Shown: positions 55,657 through 64,000 of the stretch, in pieces
How positions within the stretch are numbered: the first letter of the stretch is position 1
How the letters are laid out: each line of letters starts with the position of its first letter
Assembly: GCA_003243445.1 (NCBI GenBank)
Contig: QFQQ01000029.1
Location: 1 to 64,000, forward strand
Origin: Citrobacter freundii
GTDB lineage: Bacteria; Bacteroidota; Bacteroidia; Chitinophagales; Chitinophagaceae
DNA length: 64,000 nt
Reading direction: 5' to 3'
Made by a program: the position numbers and the translations under genes
The notes under the pieces: generated by a model
Told to the model about the DNA's origin: nothing
The model's input: the letters and a program-made list of their open reading frames with translations, nothing else
The model's database searches: none

Positions 55657-56970
55657 TTATAAGATTTTGTATTCGTTATTTGTCCAGACTCCCAGTGGTT
55701 CATAGGTATCTTCCTTACCGATCACCGCCGTTGTCAATGCCTTGCCTCCGCTCAATGCAAGCAATTTCCATATTGCCGCAAATCCATCTTTGATCCTTAC
55801 GATCTTTTTCTGATCATCCTGCAGCCACCATTGCTCATCTTTCTGTACCGGTTTCAATTTTGATACGATAAATGGCCGCTCAAACAGGAATGGCTGTATG
55901 CTGGTATGATCAGTAGTTGCTTCTGCAACGGATGTCCAGTTATCAAAGCCTTCAAACCGTTCATTGACGGCGGAAGCCGATTGTTGCTTAATGATCGCGC
56001 GTAAAGGAGATGCCGATGGAAAGAAGACCAGTTCTGCACGGGTGAACATTCCGGGTGTGAGGCTGTATTGCATGCCCTGCCCACGAACAATGAACTGCAG
56101 CACAAGTGCATACTTCCTGGTTTGTGTACCGTATAACCAGTATTTTTCTGTTGTCACCGCATCCTGTTCTTCTGATTGCCTGGCAAGCACCAGCCATATA
56201 TCATCAGTTCCGGTTTGAGATCTTAACTCTTCCTGGCTTTGGGTAAACCCGATCAGCGTTTTGATATCTTCTCTCAGTGTTTCGTTCAGCAGATCTTTAT
56301 TGCGATAGCCGGTCAGCACCAGATAGATCTTCACCAGTTGATCGGTAAAAGCTGTTTGCCATCCTTCTTTGAAAAAGTTTGTTTCGCCCAATGAACGGAC
56401 CATGTTGGCAAGACCGGGAGCCTGCGCATCAACCATTCTTCTGGCTATGTTCTCAAAATAGGAACTGTCTTTTTCAGGTATATGGATAATGCCGTTCCTG
56501 ATAATGTCTTTTATCCATTTGGAGAGTTCTTCAATCCCATCGTCCACTTTTTGCTGGCGTGCCTGTTGGCGTTTCGCCTGTGCCGCTTCATCAACAGGTT
56601 TATCTTTTGCGGCAACCTGCTTCTCTTGTTTTTCTGATCGTTTACCTAACCAATCCGTTACCCATGCGGGCGGTTCGGCAACGGTGGTAAAGCCTTCTTT
56701 ATTTTTTGCATATAATAACAACAGGCCGAGTCCGTGTTTGCACGGAAATTTCCTGCTGGGGCATGAGCACTTAAAGGCGATATTGGTCAGATCGATCTGT
56801 GTCTGATACGGTTTGCTTCCGCTTCCCTGGCATTCGCCCCAAAGAGCAATTGCATTCACCGATCTGCTGACCCATTTTGAAGGATTGGCCAGATCTTTCC
56901 CGGATTTTTTGGAAGACTCATCAGGCGCAAGTGCAAATATTTGTTCTTCTGAAAGATTCAAGGGTTTCAA
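55657..56970 (-). CDS. SWIM zinc-finger protein
   Basis: 437 residues. The SWIM motif is complete: Cys68, Cys70, Cys77 and His79 in FKCSCPSRKFPCKHGLGLLL (67-86). A Lys/Gln-rich linker (about 110-150) and a long domain of mixed structure follow. SWIM fingers bind DNA or protein. As first gene of the operon it may give target recognition for the MoxR/VWA machine. Confidence 0.85.
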   Translation of the reverse strand: MKPLNLSEEQIFALAPDESSKKSGKDLANPSKWVSRSVNAIALWGECQGSGSKPYQTQIDLTNIAFKCSCPSRKFPCKHGLGLLLLYAKNKEGFTTVAEPPAWVTDWLGKRSEKQEKQVAAKDKPVDEAAQAKRQQARQQKVDDGIEELSKWIKDIIRNGIIHIPEKDSSYFENIARRMVDAQAPGLANMVRSLGETNFFKEGWQTAFTDQLVKIYLVLTGYRNKDLLNETLREDIKTLIGFTQSQEELRSQTGTDDIWLVLARQSEEQDAVTTEKYWLYGTQTRKYALVLQFIVRGQGMQYSLTPGMFTRAELVFFPSASPLRAIIKQQSASAVNERFEGFDNWTSVAEATTDHTSIQPFLFERPFIVSKLKPVQKDEQWWLQDDQKKIVRIKDGFAAIWKLLALSGGKALTTAVIGKEDTYEPLGVWTNNEYKIL

Positions 56971-57213
56971 AATTTGAACCCCAATATATAACGAAGAAGG
57001 AACAAGAAATCTCAGGTTGCTGATATTTTTCGATAAACAGGGAAAATAGAAGAAGATTTTGTGATGTGACGTGAATAGAATGAGGACAAAACAATTTTTC
57101 TTTCTGATTTGCTTTGGTCCCGGACAAGTTCGGCGGGATACTCACGCCAAAAGTATATGAAAGAGGCAGCCCGAAGGCTGCCCCGACGATCGACTGCTTA
57201 TGTGAGAGAGTGT
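56971..57213. other. Promoter region of the MoxR operon
   Basis: 243 bases between the SWIM start and the GH97 stop. No gene is supported. The A/T-rich part near 57,000-57,115 probably holds the operon promoter, but no -7/-33 pair is clear. Confidence 0.35.
57165..57182 (-). terminator. Terminator of the GH71/GH97 operon
   Basis: GGCAGCC-CGAA-GGCTGCC forms a 7-bp GC-rich stem. On the minus strand it is followed by a T-rich stretch, TCTTTC. It lies about 32 bases past the GH97 stop codon. Confidence 0.7.
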
Positions 57214-59373
57214 TTATTTATACTTTTTGATCTTCTTCAGATCATCTTCCCTGGTTACAGGTCTGATACTTACTGCGGCACCACCGCCTTTCGCCAGCCA
57301 GATCTTTAATACGGCTGAAGCGTCAACCCTGAATTGCTCAATCGTGTATGCCTCCGGGTTTGATTGCCAGTCTGCACCTTGTGCATCGCGATAGATCGTT
57401 GCGATATAAGTTGTGCTTTTATCCAGAAAGGCAAGCGGTATCATGGCCGTCCTGCTGTTTTCATCCGTTACCGCACCGATAAACCAATCTTCGCGCTGTT
57501 TTGCTTTTCTTGCAATCGTCACATAATCTCCCGGCTCCGCTTCAAGGATCTTTGTTTCATCCCAATCAACCGCCACATCCCTGATGAATTGAAAAGCATC
57601 TGGTTTCGCTGCATAATTTTGCGGAAGGTCTGCCACCATCTGCACCGGGCTGTAGATGGTCACATACAAAGCCAGTTGTTTCGCCAGCGTGGAGTGCATT
57701 TGTCTGTCAGGCGCGCCTGCTGCATAATTTTTCAATTTGAAAATGCCTGGTGTAAAATCCATTGGTCCGCCCATCAACCGTGTAAACGGAAGGATTGTTT
57801 CATGCTCCGGTGTAGTGCCATTGCTGAACGCATTATACTCGTTTCCGCGGCCGGCTTCTGACGCCATAAAATTTGGATAGGTACGATGCAGGCCTGTCGG
57901 ACGTGGTGGTTCGTGCGCATCTACCATCACCTGGTGTTGCGCTCCTTTTTGCAATACGCGCTCATAATGGTTCACCATCCACTGTCCATCATGATGCTCG
58001 CCACGGGGAATGATCTTTCCTACATAACCCGTTTTTACCGAAGGGTAGTTATAATTGTTCATAAAACGGAAGGCCGTGTCAAGTTGCCGTTCATAGTTTG
58101 TTGCCGATCCGGAAGTTTCGTTGTGCATGATCATGCTTACGCCTTTTTGTTTTGCATAAGCGCTGATCGCTGCTACATCAAAATCAGGATATGGCGTTAC
58201 GAAATCAAACACATTTTCTTTCCAGTTGCCAAACCAGTCTTCCCAGCCGGTATTCCATCCTTCCACCAGTACAGCCTGGATATCATTAGCTGCCGCAAAA
58301 TCAATATACCGTTTTACATTCTCTGTATTGGCGCCATGCCGGCCATTCGGAATCAATTGTCCTTTTACATCAACACTATCTGCATAATCAGAATAGCTCC
58401 AGGTGCTGATGCCTGTCTGGTATTCCCACCATACACCTGTAAATTTCATCGGTTTGATCCAGGATGTGTTTTCTATAACTGAAGGATCATTCAGGTTCAG
58501 AATGGTTCTTGAAGCAAGAATGTCCGTTGCTTTGTCACTCACCAGGACCGTTCTCCAGGGTGTATGAGCAGGTGCATGTAAATAAGCTTTATTATTTACG
58601 GCATCGGGAACAAGTCTTGCAGATAATGCAAATGTATTTGTATTCGCATGCAATTGCATAGCCGGGTAATTCAGCAAAGCAGCTTCATGGATATTGATGT
58701 ATAAGCCGTTTGCAGATTTCATCATCAAAGGCGTTTGCACAGCAAAAGGATCCGGTGCTACTCTTACGGCAATATCTGTTGCAGCTTTCACCACCGGTCT
58801 GTTATCGATCGCACTGATCCGGCTGGTGGTATAGCTGTATTCGTTCGTGTCATAATCTCCCGGGATCCAGAATGCAGTATGGTCTCCGGCAAGATTGAAT
58901 TCAGTGTACTCTTCTTTTACTATAAAGTATTTTAACGAAGGTTGCAAGGGGAACACGTATCTGAAGCCAATCCCATCCGCAAACACGCGGAATACAAGAT
59001 CCAGCAGCCGCCCGCTTTTATGCCGGAGATGAACTGTTAATTCTTCGTAATTGTTCCGGATGTTTTTTTCTTCACCCCATACAGGTTGCCAGGTTTCATC
59101 CACCTGTTTATTTACTGTGCTGATGATCGAAAAACCAGTATCGAATGAACTGTCGGCATCTAAAGAAAAACCCAGCCTGGATGGTCTTATGATCTCCTGC
59201 TTTTTATAGGTCATCGAATAAACAGGAGATCCATTATTATTCAATGAAAAACTCAGCTCGATATTCTCTTTAACGACTTTCAACGGTTGCTGACCAACCG
59301 CTAAAAGATTAAACATAATAAAGGGTAATAGAAGCAAAATGGGTTTTCTGTTCATGTTCTTTTTTTCATTCAT
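57214..59373 (-). CDS. Glycoside hydrolase family 97 (SusB-like alpha-glucosidase)
   Basis: 719 residues, signal peptide at about 7-27 (the ATG at 59355 is an equally good start). The N-terminal beta-sandwich (to about 290) is followed by a TIM barrel (about 300-630) and a C-terminal domain. Family marks include EGWNTGWEDWFGNW, MHNETSG, MVDAHEPPRPTGLHRTYPN (in part) and PEHETILPFTR. The HEP and PEH glutamates are those I recall as catalytic in inverting SusB-type enzymes. It probably releases glucose from alpha-glucan oligosaccharides in the periplasm. Last gene of the PUL, 9 bases after GH71. Confidence 0.92.
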   Translation of the reverse strand: MNEKKNMNRKPILLLLPFIMFNLLAVGQQPLKVVKENIELSFSLNNNGSPVYSMTYKKQEIIRPSRLGFSLDADSSFDTGFSIISTVNKQVDETWQPVWGEEKNIRNNYEELTVHLRHKSGRLLDLVFRVFADGIGFRYVFPLQPSLKYFIVKEEYTEFNLAGDHTAFWIPGDYDTNEYSYTTSRISAIDNRPVVKAATDIAVRVAPDPFAVQTPLMMKSANGLYINIHEAALLNYPAMQLHANTNTFALSARLVPDAVNNKAYLHAPAHTPWRTVLVSDKATDILASRTILNLNDPSVIENTSWIKPMKFTGVWWEYQTGISTWSYSDYADSVDVKGQLIPNGRHGANTENVKRYIDFAAANDIQAVLVEGWNTGWEDWFGNWKENVFDFVTPYPDFDVAAISAYAKQKGVSMIMHNETSGSATNYERQLDTAFRFMNNYNYPSVKTGYVGKIIPRGEHHDGQWMVNHYERVLQKGAQHQVMVDAHEPPRPTGLHRTYPNFMASEAGRGNEYNAFSNGTTPEHETILPFTRLMGGPMDFTPGIFKLKNYAAGAPDRQMHSTLAKQLALYVTIYSPVQMVADLPQNYAAKPDAFQFIRDVAVDWDETKILEAEPGDYVTIARKAKQREDWFIGAVTDENSRTAMIPLAFLDKSTTYIATIYRDAQGADWQSNPEAYTIEQFRVDASAVLKIWLAKGGGAAVSIRPVTREDDLKKIKKYK

Positions 59374-59382
59374 GCTGTAATA

Positions 59383-61032
59383 CTATTGTATGTTTTGATA
59401 GTAACGGATATGATTATTGGGCACTGTTGCATTGTATTCAAGGGAAGAAGGAAGCTTTGTTTCTCCGAAGATCTTTTGCAGGCTGCTTGGGGACTGATTG
59501 CTGTAAGAGTACGTTATCCTGTCTGTCCGGTATGGTTTATCGGTGATCCATTCGGGGCAGATCAGCGTTTCCACCGCCTGGTTGTTTCTATATAATGTAG
59601 CTTTGACCTGCCCGGCAATGGAAGCAAACCGTGTTGCCTGCAAACCGGCATTTACATTCTTCCTCATGCCATTTATTTCAAGTTCTCCCGGTGATCGCAG
59701 GATTGTGACGATCTCAACCGAATCTTCTGTAGCAATAGTGATCCCGGGTTTTTCAATGTCAACGACCGGGATATTAAAAGGAGAGGGGGTATTATTTCGT
59801 TTATACTTTTTGTAAAAAGCGATCAGGACGTCTTTATCGGTCGTTTGCTCTTTCTTCCATTTTGTTTTATAATGATCCAGTAAGAGAGTGAATCCATCAT
59901 TGTGATTGATCTCCGGCGCAAGGTGATGCCCTTCGGGATAATCATTCCAGGTGATGATGTTGATCAATGGCACATCCTGTGCGAGACTGAACTCCAGTTG
60001 CTTTCTGAAATTGTAAGATAAACCTGTTGCGATATATTTCCGTTCTGATTTTTTAATACCTGCTTTGGCTGCTTCATCGGCATAGTGAAACATATCCCAT
60101 GTTCCTTTCTTTAATAGTTTTGATGTATAAAAATCAGGGAAGGCGGAGCCGGTAAATGTGCGTTCCCGTTTTTTACATTGCTTCGCGACCATATTGCCTA
60201 TATAGTGATCGTTGTAGGGCAGGGTCCACAACCATACGGCGGGAAAATAATTCAGGTAGTCGTCCAGCTTCTGCTGTGTGATCTGTTCATTAATGGATAT
60301 TACACAGGCAAATTTTTCCTGCACCACATCCTCCATTTTTTTATACGCATTCGCAATATAAAATGCCGCTGACTTTCCATTCAGATTTTCGGGGATATCT
60401 GCAAGGCTGTCTCCATACCATGTGTACAATAACAACCGACCATCCGGTGTGCGAAGCCAGTGCCGGTCATCATGGCCTATTTCATCCATGATACTTTTTA
60501 TACGATGACCAAATGCATCAACGCGGATGTCTTCATTTCCTCCGGAAGGATGGGAGATGCAAAACGTAAAATAGAAATCGATATTCTTTTTCTTTGCTAC
60601 ACGGAGATATGCGCGGATGATCTCATCCCAGCTATCATTTCCCAGTGTGTAATAAAATTGAAAGCCATCGATCCCGCTTGCTTTTGCCGCTTTCATTTCA
60701 AATTCGACAGCTTCATCCAGCGATGCTTCTGAAAGAAATGAGTCGGTAAGCGGAAGCACCTGTGTGAGGCCGCCAAGTGATGCCGTTACATTCCCATAAG
60801 GCGGATAATATTCGGGATTGCAACTGTCTTCCATTTTATGTCCCTTATACCGGATGATATTCGTCATGTTATGCGCGATCACCAGTTTCTTATCGGTGAT
60901 CGGCAAACGCAGCTCATCCCGGTTCTTCAATTTATCTTCTTCCGTTAATCCTGTCTTCTTAACTCCGATCCAGCCTAAAGCAACAACTACCAGCGCTACT
61001 GATAGAGCACGTGCACGATGTAGAACAGCCAT
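59383..61032 (-). CDS. GH71-like endo-alpha-1,3-glucanase
   Basis: 549 residues, with an N-terminal hydrophobic helix (ALSVALVVVALGWIGV) for export or anchoring. The main domain resembles family GH71 (mutanase): VIAHNMTNIIRYKGH near the start, then AKASGIDGFQFYYTLGNDSW (in part), FYFTFCISHPSGG, LLLYTWYGDS and the late ITWNDYPEGHHL. The YTWYGDS and TWNDYPEG acidic residues are likely catalytic-site members. Its target would be alpha-1,3-glucan from fungal walls or bacterial mutan. GH99/GH71-type enzymes are related, so the exact linkage needs testing. Confidence 0.72.
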   Translation of the reverse strand: MAVLHRARALSVALVVVALGWIGVKKTGLTEEDKLKNRDELRLPITDKKLVIAHNMTNIIRYKGHKMEDSCNPEYYPPYGNVTASLGGLTQVLPLTDSFLSEASLDEAVEFEMKAAKASGIDGFQFYYTLGNDSWDEIIRAYLRVAKKKNIDFYFTFCISHPSGGNEDIRVDAFGHRIKSIMDEIGHDDRHWLRTPDGRLLLYTWYGDSLADIPENLNGKSAAFYIANAYKKMEDVVQEKFACVISINEQITQQKLDDYLNYFPAVWLWTLPYNDHYIGNMVAKQCKKRERTFTGSAFPDFYTSKLLKKGTWDMFHYADEAAKAGIKKSERKYIATGLSYNFRKQLEFSLAQDVPLINIITWNDYPEGHHLAPEINHNDGFTLLLDHYKTKWKKEQTTDKDVLIAFYKKYKRNNTPSPFNIPVVDIEKPGITIATEDSVEIVTILRSPGELEINGMRKNVNAGLQATRFASIAGQVKATLYRNNQAVETLICPEWITDKPYRTDRITYSYSNQSPSSLQKIFGETKLPSSLEYNATVPNNHIRYYQNIQ

Positions 61033-61057
61033 AAGTTGCCAGTGAAAGTGAGTGAAT

Positions 61058-61210
61058 AGGTTTTAGGTTTCAGAGGTTCCATAGGTTCCAGAGGTTTCAG
61101 AGGTTTCAAAGGTTGCTACCAAGTTCCGAAACCATAACGTTCCAGGACGAACGCTGATTAAGAACCTCTGAAACCTATGGAACCTATGGAACCTCTGAAA
61201 CCGTTGGAAC
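61058..61210. repeat. Inverted 9-bp AGGTTTNNN arrays inside the PUL
   Basis: Left arm 61058-61116 (AGGTTTCAG, AGGTTCCAT and variants) and right arm 61162-61205 (CTGAAACCT, ATGGAACCT) can pair. Same unit as the element at 5,349-5,608. It lies between the SusD stop and the GH71 start. Confidence 0.8.
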
Positions 61211-61229
61211 GATATGAGGCGATTTCGAT

Positions 61230-63041
61230 TTAATATCCCGGATTCTGCTTCCCCGCCAGTTGCGCATTCGTACTCATTTCGCTGAACGGAATGGGGAAGG
61301 AATACGAGCGGTTCTCCGACCATTGTGAAGATCCTCCGGTTGGCAACAGTACGTTGTAATAGGCTGCTTCACCGGCACCGATCCTCCATCTGCCAACATC
61401 AAACCACCAGTGACCTTCAGTGAACAGCTCTGCAAATCTTTCATAACGCAGCGGGTTATTCGCAAGATTAGCGTCCGTTGCTTTCGTTGAGGCAGTGAGG
61501 CTCGCATAGTCAACAGGTGATGGTGCATTGACAGGATAATCGTATGCCCTGCGTTTTACTTTATTGATGTATTCAAGCGCGTTGGCGGCCTCTCCTGAAT
61601 TCATACATGCTTCAGCATACAGAAGATACACGTCTGCGAGACGAAGTATATACAGATTTGATGCGTCTGCAGCATTAAATGCATGCACGTTATCTTCGAT
61701 GGTCTGGTATTTTTTAAAACTCCATCCCTGGAAGAACTGGCGGATGCCCGTGCCGATATTGGAGCATTTTGCAACGGGTCTTAAAACGCCGCCCATTTTC
61801 ACCGTATCGACCCAGGGCTGCAACGCATTTACAAACAAACGGGGATCGACAGTTTTGTTCGCACGCATGGCTTTGGATGCGGCCATCGTTACAGGGTCCA
61901 TAGTTTGCGGTGTGTTCGTTGGGCTGGCAGGCAATGCCGGATTATAAGTTGGATTGGGTACCAACGTGTAGATAGGAAGATTGAATCCAAAACGGAGCAG
62001 GTTCTTATCATGTACGAATTCGTTGGAATAACCAAGTGTATTGTCACCCCCGTCTTCTGTGCCCCCGGTTCCTACGCAACTTGGTGCCCAGATCACGCCT
62101 TGTGTGGTTGTCAGATTTTTGTTGGGAAAATCACCGAACACGCCATAACCAGCGGCCACACGGTCAACGTTGATCTCAAACAATGATTCTTCATTGAATT
62201 CATTGGCGGGATTACCATTGAATGCATCGCGGTATTTTGCAAAAGGCATCAGGGTTTTGCCGCTGTTGGTGATCACGTCAAGTAATGTTGCCTTTGCATT
62301 CGCCCAGTCCTGGGTAAATACATACGCTTTTCCCAGCAATGCTTTTGCTGACCATTTGCTCGCACGTCCTTTATTGGGACCAGACCAGATGGCGCCTTCC
62401 AGCAATGAGGCCGATTGTTTAAGGTCATTGATGATGAAATCCCATACCTCACGAACTGTTTTTCTTCCCTGTTGTGTTTCCGCAAGTGTTTTTGGGATCT
62501 CCGTATAAATGGGAACCCCCATTTTATCACCTCCCTGTCCGTTGATGATATAAGATTCACCAAAGAAACATTCAAGCAGGAAGTAATAATAAGCGCGGAG
62601 AAAATATCCTTCGCCACGCATATAATTCACCATTTGTTGTTCTGAAGGAGCCATGAAGTTCTTTTCATAGAAATCGGCTCTTTCAAGGAATGCATTGGTT
62701 TGTTTAACGCCAACATACAATCCTCTCCAGAGATCTGTAATGTTGCCGTTTGAAACGCTGAGTTTGTTGAACGCAAGCTCCGTCCATCCTGCATCACCGC
62801 CGTAAGCAAGATCTGCGGCATGTTCACTGCAGGAAAATACTTTACAGTTGAGCTGAAAACCTGCAAGTTCTGTTGAACGATAGTTGCCGTAAGCCGCGCC
62901 CAGTATGCCTGTAAGGTCGGCGAGGCTCTTGGGATATTCACCGCTGCTGTACTTGTCTTTCTGTGAAATATCTTTTGGGTCTTTGGAGCATCCGATAATA
63001 CTGATGGATGCAACCGCTATGATGATTATCTTTTTTAACAT
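61230..63041 (-). CDS. SusD/RagB family lipoprotein of the alpha-glucan PUL
   Basis: 603 residues. Lipobox around C18 (ISIIGCSKDPKD). The SusD fold shows in SLADLTGILGAAYGNYRS (in part), MRGEGYFLRAYYYFLLECFF, AKALLGKAYVFTQDW, the ADVYLLYAEACMNSGEA helix and the final YSFPIPFSEMS...KQNPGY. It is the surface glycan-binding partner of the SusC gene just upstream (24 bases). Confidence 0.95.
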   Translation of the reverse strand: MLKKIIIIAVASISIIGCSKDPKDISQKDKYSSGEYPKSLADLTGILGAAYGNYRSTELAGFQLNCKVFSCSEHAADLAYGGDAGWTELAFNKLSVSNGNITDLWRGLYVGVKQTNAFLERADFYEKNFMAPSEQQMVNYMRGEGYFLRAYYYFLLECFFGESYIINGQGGDKMGVPIYTEIPKTLAETQQGRKTVREVWDFIINDLKQSASLLEGAIWSGPNKGRASKWSAKALLGKAYVFTQDWANAKATLLDVITNSGKTLMPFAKYRDAFNGNPANEFNEESLFEINVDRVAAGYGVFGDFPNKNLTTTQGVIWAPSCVGTGGTEDGGDNTLGYSNEFVHDKNLLRFGFNLPIYTLVPNPTYNPALPASPTNTPQTMDPVTMAASKAMRANKTVDPRLFVNALQPWVDTVKMGGVLRPVAKCSNIGTGIRQFFQGWSFKKYQTIEDNVHAFNAADASNLYILRLADVYLLYAEACMNSGEAANALEYINKVKRRAYDYPVNAPSPVDYASLTASTKATDANLANNPLRYERFAELFTEGHWWFDVGRWRIGAGEAAYYNVLLPTGGSSQWSENRSYSFPIPFSEMSTNAQLAGKQNPGY

Positions 63042-63065
63042 TGAAGTTTTTTTTTAAGTCAGCAA

Positions 63066-64000
63066 TTAAAAGTTAAGATCAAGACCAACTGAATAGATCC
63101 TCGCATTCGGATAACGCCATGGGGCATCAATGCCTCTTGTATTTACACCGCCATTCAATAAGATGTTCTGGCTGCCAAGTTCCGGATCAATACCGCTGTA
63201 GCTTGTAATGCAGAACAGGTTATTGGCCATGAAATACAAACGTGCTTTTTGGATCGATGCTTTCTTCAGCCACGATCCGGTGAAGTTGTAACCCAGTTGA
63301 AGGTTTTTCAGTTTGAGATAACTGCCGCTCTCAACAAAATAGCTGCTTGCATAAGAGTAGTTATGGTTTGGATCACTGGTAAATGAATTGCCATTGATCA
63401 CACCGATACGCGGCTGATTGGTCAGACCGTTATCCCCAAGGAACGATGCATTAAAGACTTTTGACGTGGTATTCCCATCGCTGAACAATGACATGGCATA
63501 AGGTGCAACTCCATTGAACAGGTCAACGCCAGCAACCCCATTGAATAACATAACCAGGTCAAACCCTTTCCATCCGAGGTTGATATTCGCTCCATACACA
63601 AACTTTGGATAAGGATTACCGATCGTCGTACGGTCCTGGTCGTTGATCTTTCCATCCTTATTCATGTCGGCATAGATGAGATCACCAATATTTGCTGTGT
63701 ATCCTTCCTGCTGGGGATGTCCAGCGATCTGCTCTGCGCTTTGGTAAATGCCTTCAACTTTATAACCATAGAACTGTCCGAACGGAAGACCCGCTTTGGT
63801 ATAAGTCAACGGCTGATTTACCATGATACCAAAAGTGGCATTACCATAATTGTTATCACCACCAAGGATCGGGTTGTCATTAATATTGTCAAGGTTCAAC
63901 ACCTTGTTTTTGTTAAACGCGCCATTTACCATTACGCTGTAAGTGAAATCTTTGGCCGAGTTATTATATCCAAGAGAAAACTCCCATCCCCTGTTGCGCA
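63066..64000 (-). CDS. SusC family transporter, partial (cut by window edge)
   Basis: Only the C-terminal ~311 codons are in the window; the start lies beyond 64,000. Barrel features include GNATFGIMVNQPLTYTKAGLP (in part), GQFYGYKVEGIYQS, GDLIYADMNKDGKINDQDRT (an EF-like acidic loop common in SusC), NINLGWKGFDLVMLF and the end RIYSVGLDLNF. It is the TonB-dependent importer of the alpha-glucan PUL. Confidence 0.95.
   Translation of the reverse strand, partial: RNRGWEFSLGYNNSAKDFTYSVMVNGAFNKNKVLNLDNINDNPILGGDNNYGNATFGIMVNQPLTYTKAGLPFGQFYGYKVEGIYQSAEQIAGHPQQEGYTANIGDLIYADMNKDGKINDQDRTTIGNPYPKFVYGANINLGWKGFDLVMLFNGVAGVDLFNGVAPYAMSLFSDGNTTSKVFNASFLGDNGLTNQPRIGVINGNSFTSDPNHNYSYASSYFVESGSYLKLKNLQLGYNFTGSWLKKASIQKARLYFMANNLFCITSYSGIDPELGSQNILLNGGVNTRGIDAPWRYPNARIYSVGLDLNF

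Noticed and set aside
61063..61323. 86-residue minus-strand frame with RFHRFQRF repeats
   Set aside because: It is the translation of the 9-bp AGGTTTNNN array and not a protein gene.

Overview
The window comes from a member of the Bacteroidota, most likely the Chitinophagaceae. The support is two SusC/SusD pairs, a type IX secretion sorting domain, a Reg_prop/Y_Y_Y regulator, PadR plus prefix-type FtsX permeases, promoter-like TAnnTTTG/TAnnTTCG boxes and no convincing Shine-Dalgarno sequences. I see no rRNA, tRNA, CRISPR array, phage module or intact insertion sequence.

Left part (1-17.7 kb): mostly single housekeeping or accessory genes. These are a secreted T9SS Ig-like protein, a GapN-type aldehyde dehydrogenase, a beta-lactamase-fold hydrolase divergent from a PadR/FtsX-permease pair (the permease is frameshifted at a 9-T run), a TPR protein, an AraC regulator, a DUF1801 protein, a beta-propeller phytase, a VOC protein, an unknown two-gene unit and 3-methyladenine glycosylase I. 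From 18.2 to 31 kb lies a glycan-type locus: SusC, SusD, a one-piece Y_Y_Y/LuxR-type regulator, a ChbG/YdjC-like deacetylase, a HEAT-like lipoprotein candidate, a NUDIX hydrolase and a sialate O-acetylesterase. Downstream, on the minus strand, is a twice-frameshifted small secreted protein gene. From 32 to 42 kb there are an MFS transporter, an unknown overlapping pair (a small soluble protein plus a membrane protein), an S10 carboxypeptidase-like protein, an aldo/keto reductase, a divergent histidine kinase and receiver pair, and a solitary ABC ATPase.

The right part holds the most interesting material, all on the minus strand. Genes at 42,007-48,843 form a tight, translationally coupled operon. 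In transcription order it has an S-adenosylmethionine decarboxylase-like protein, a double zinc-ribbon/DUF4178 membrane protein, a 57-residue membrane peptide, a DUF350 protein, a membrane-fused spermidine-synthase-like protein, a Tat-type FAD amine-oxidase-like protein and a histidine-bearing polytopic membrane protein. It looks like a polyamine-type chemistry system at the envelope. The decarboxylase lacks the usual catalytic cysteine.

Genes at 49,302-56,970 form a second operon: SWIM zinc finger, DUF5691, MoxR-type AAA ATPase, DUF5682 (TraB/TIKI-like GxxH motifs) and a VWA protein. This resembles NTP-dependent MoxR/VWA chaperone or conflict systems. A 24-codon remnant of kptA (RNA 2'-phosphotransferase) follows it, cut off by an intergenic repeat. 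The window ends with a polysaccharide utilisation locus: SusC (partial), SusD, a GH71-like endo-alpha-1,3-glucanase and a GH97 alpha-glucosidase. Together these suggest capture and breakdown of an alpha-glucan.

A striking background feature is short tandem repeat arrays set as inverted pairs in intergenic gaps. One type has 7-bp units (GATGGTC, GGTCGGC, AAAAAGT) and another has 9-bp units (AGGTTTNNN, AATCTGCGN). Two of them fill the gaps inside the MoxR operon and run right up to stop codons.
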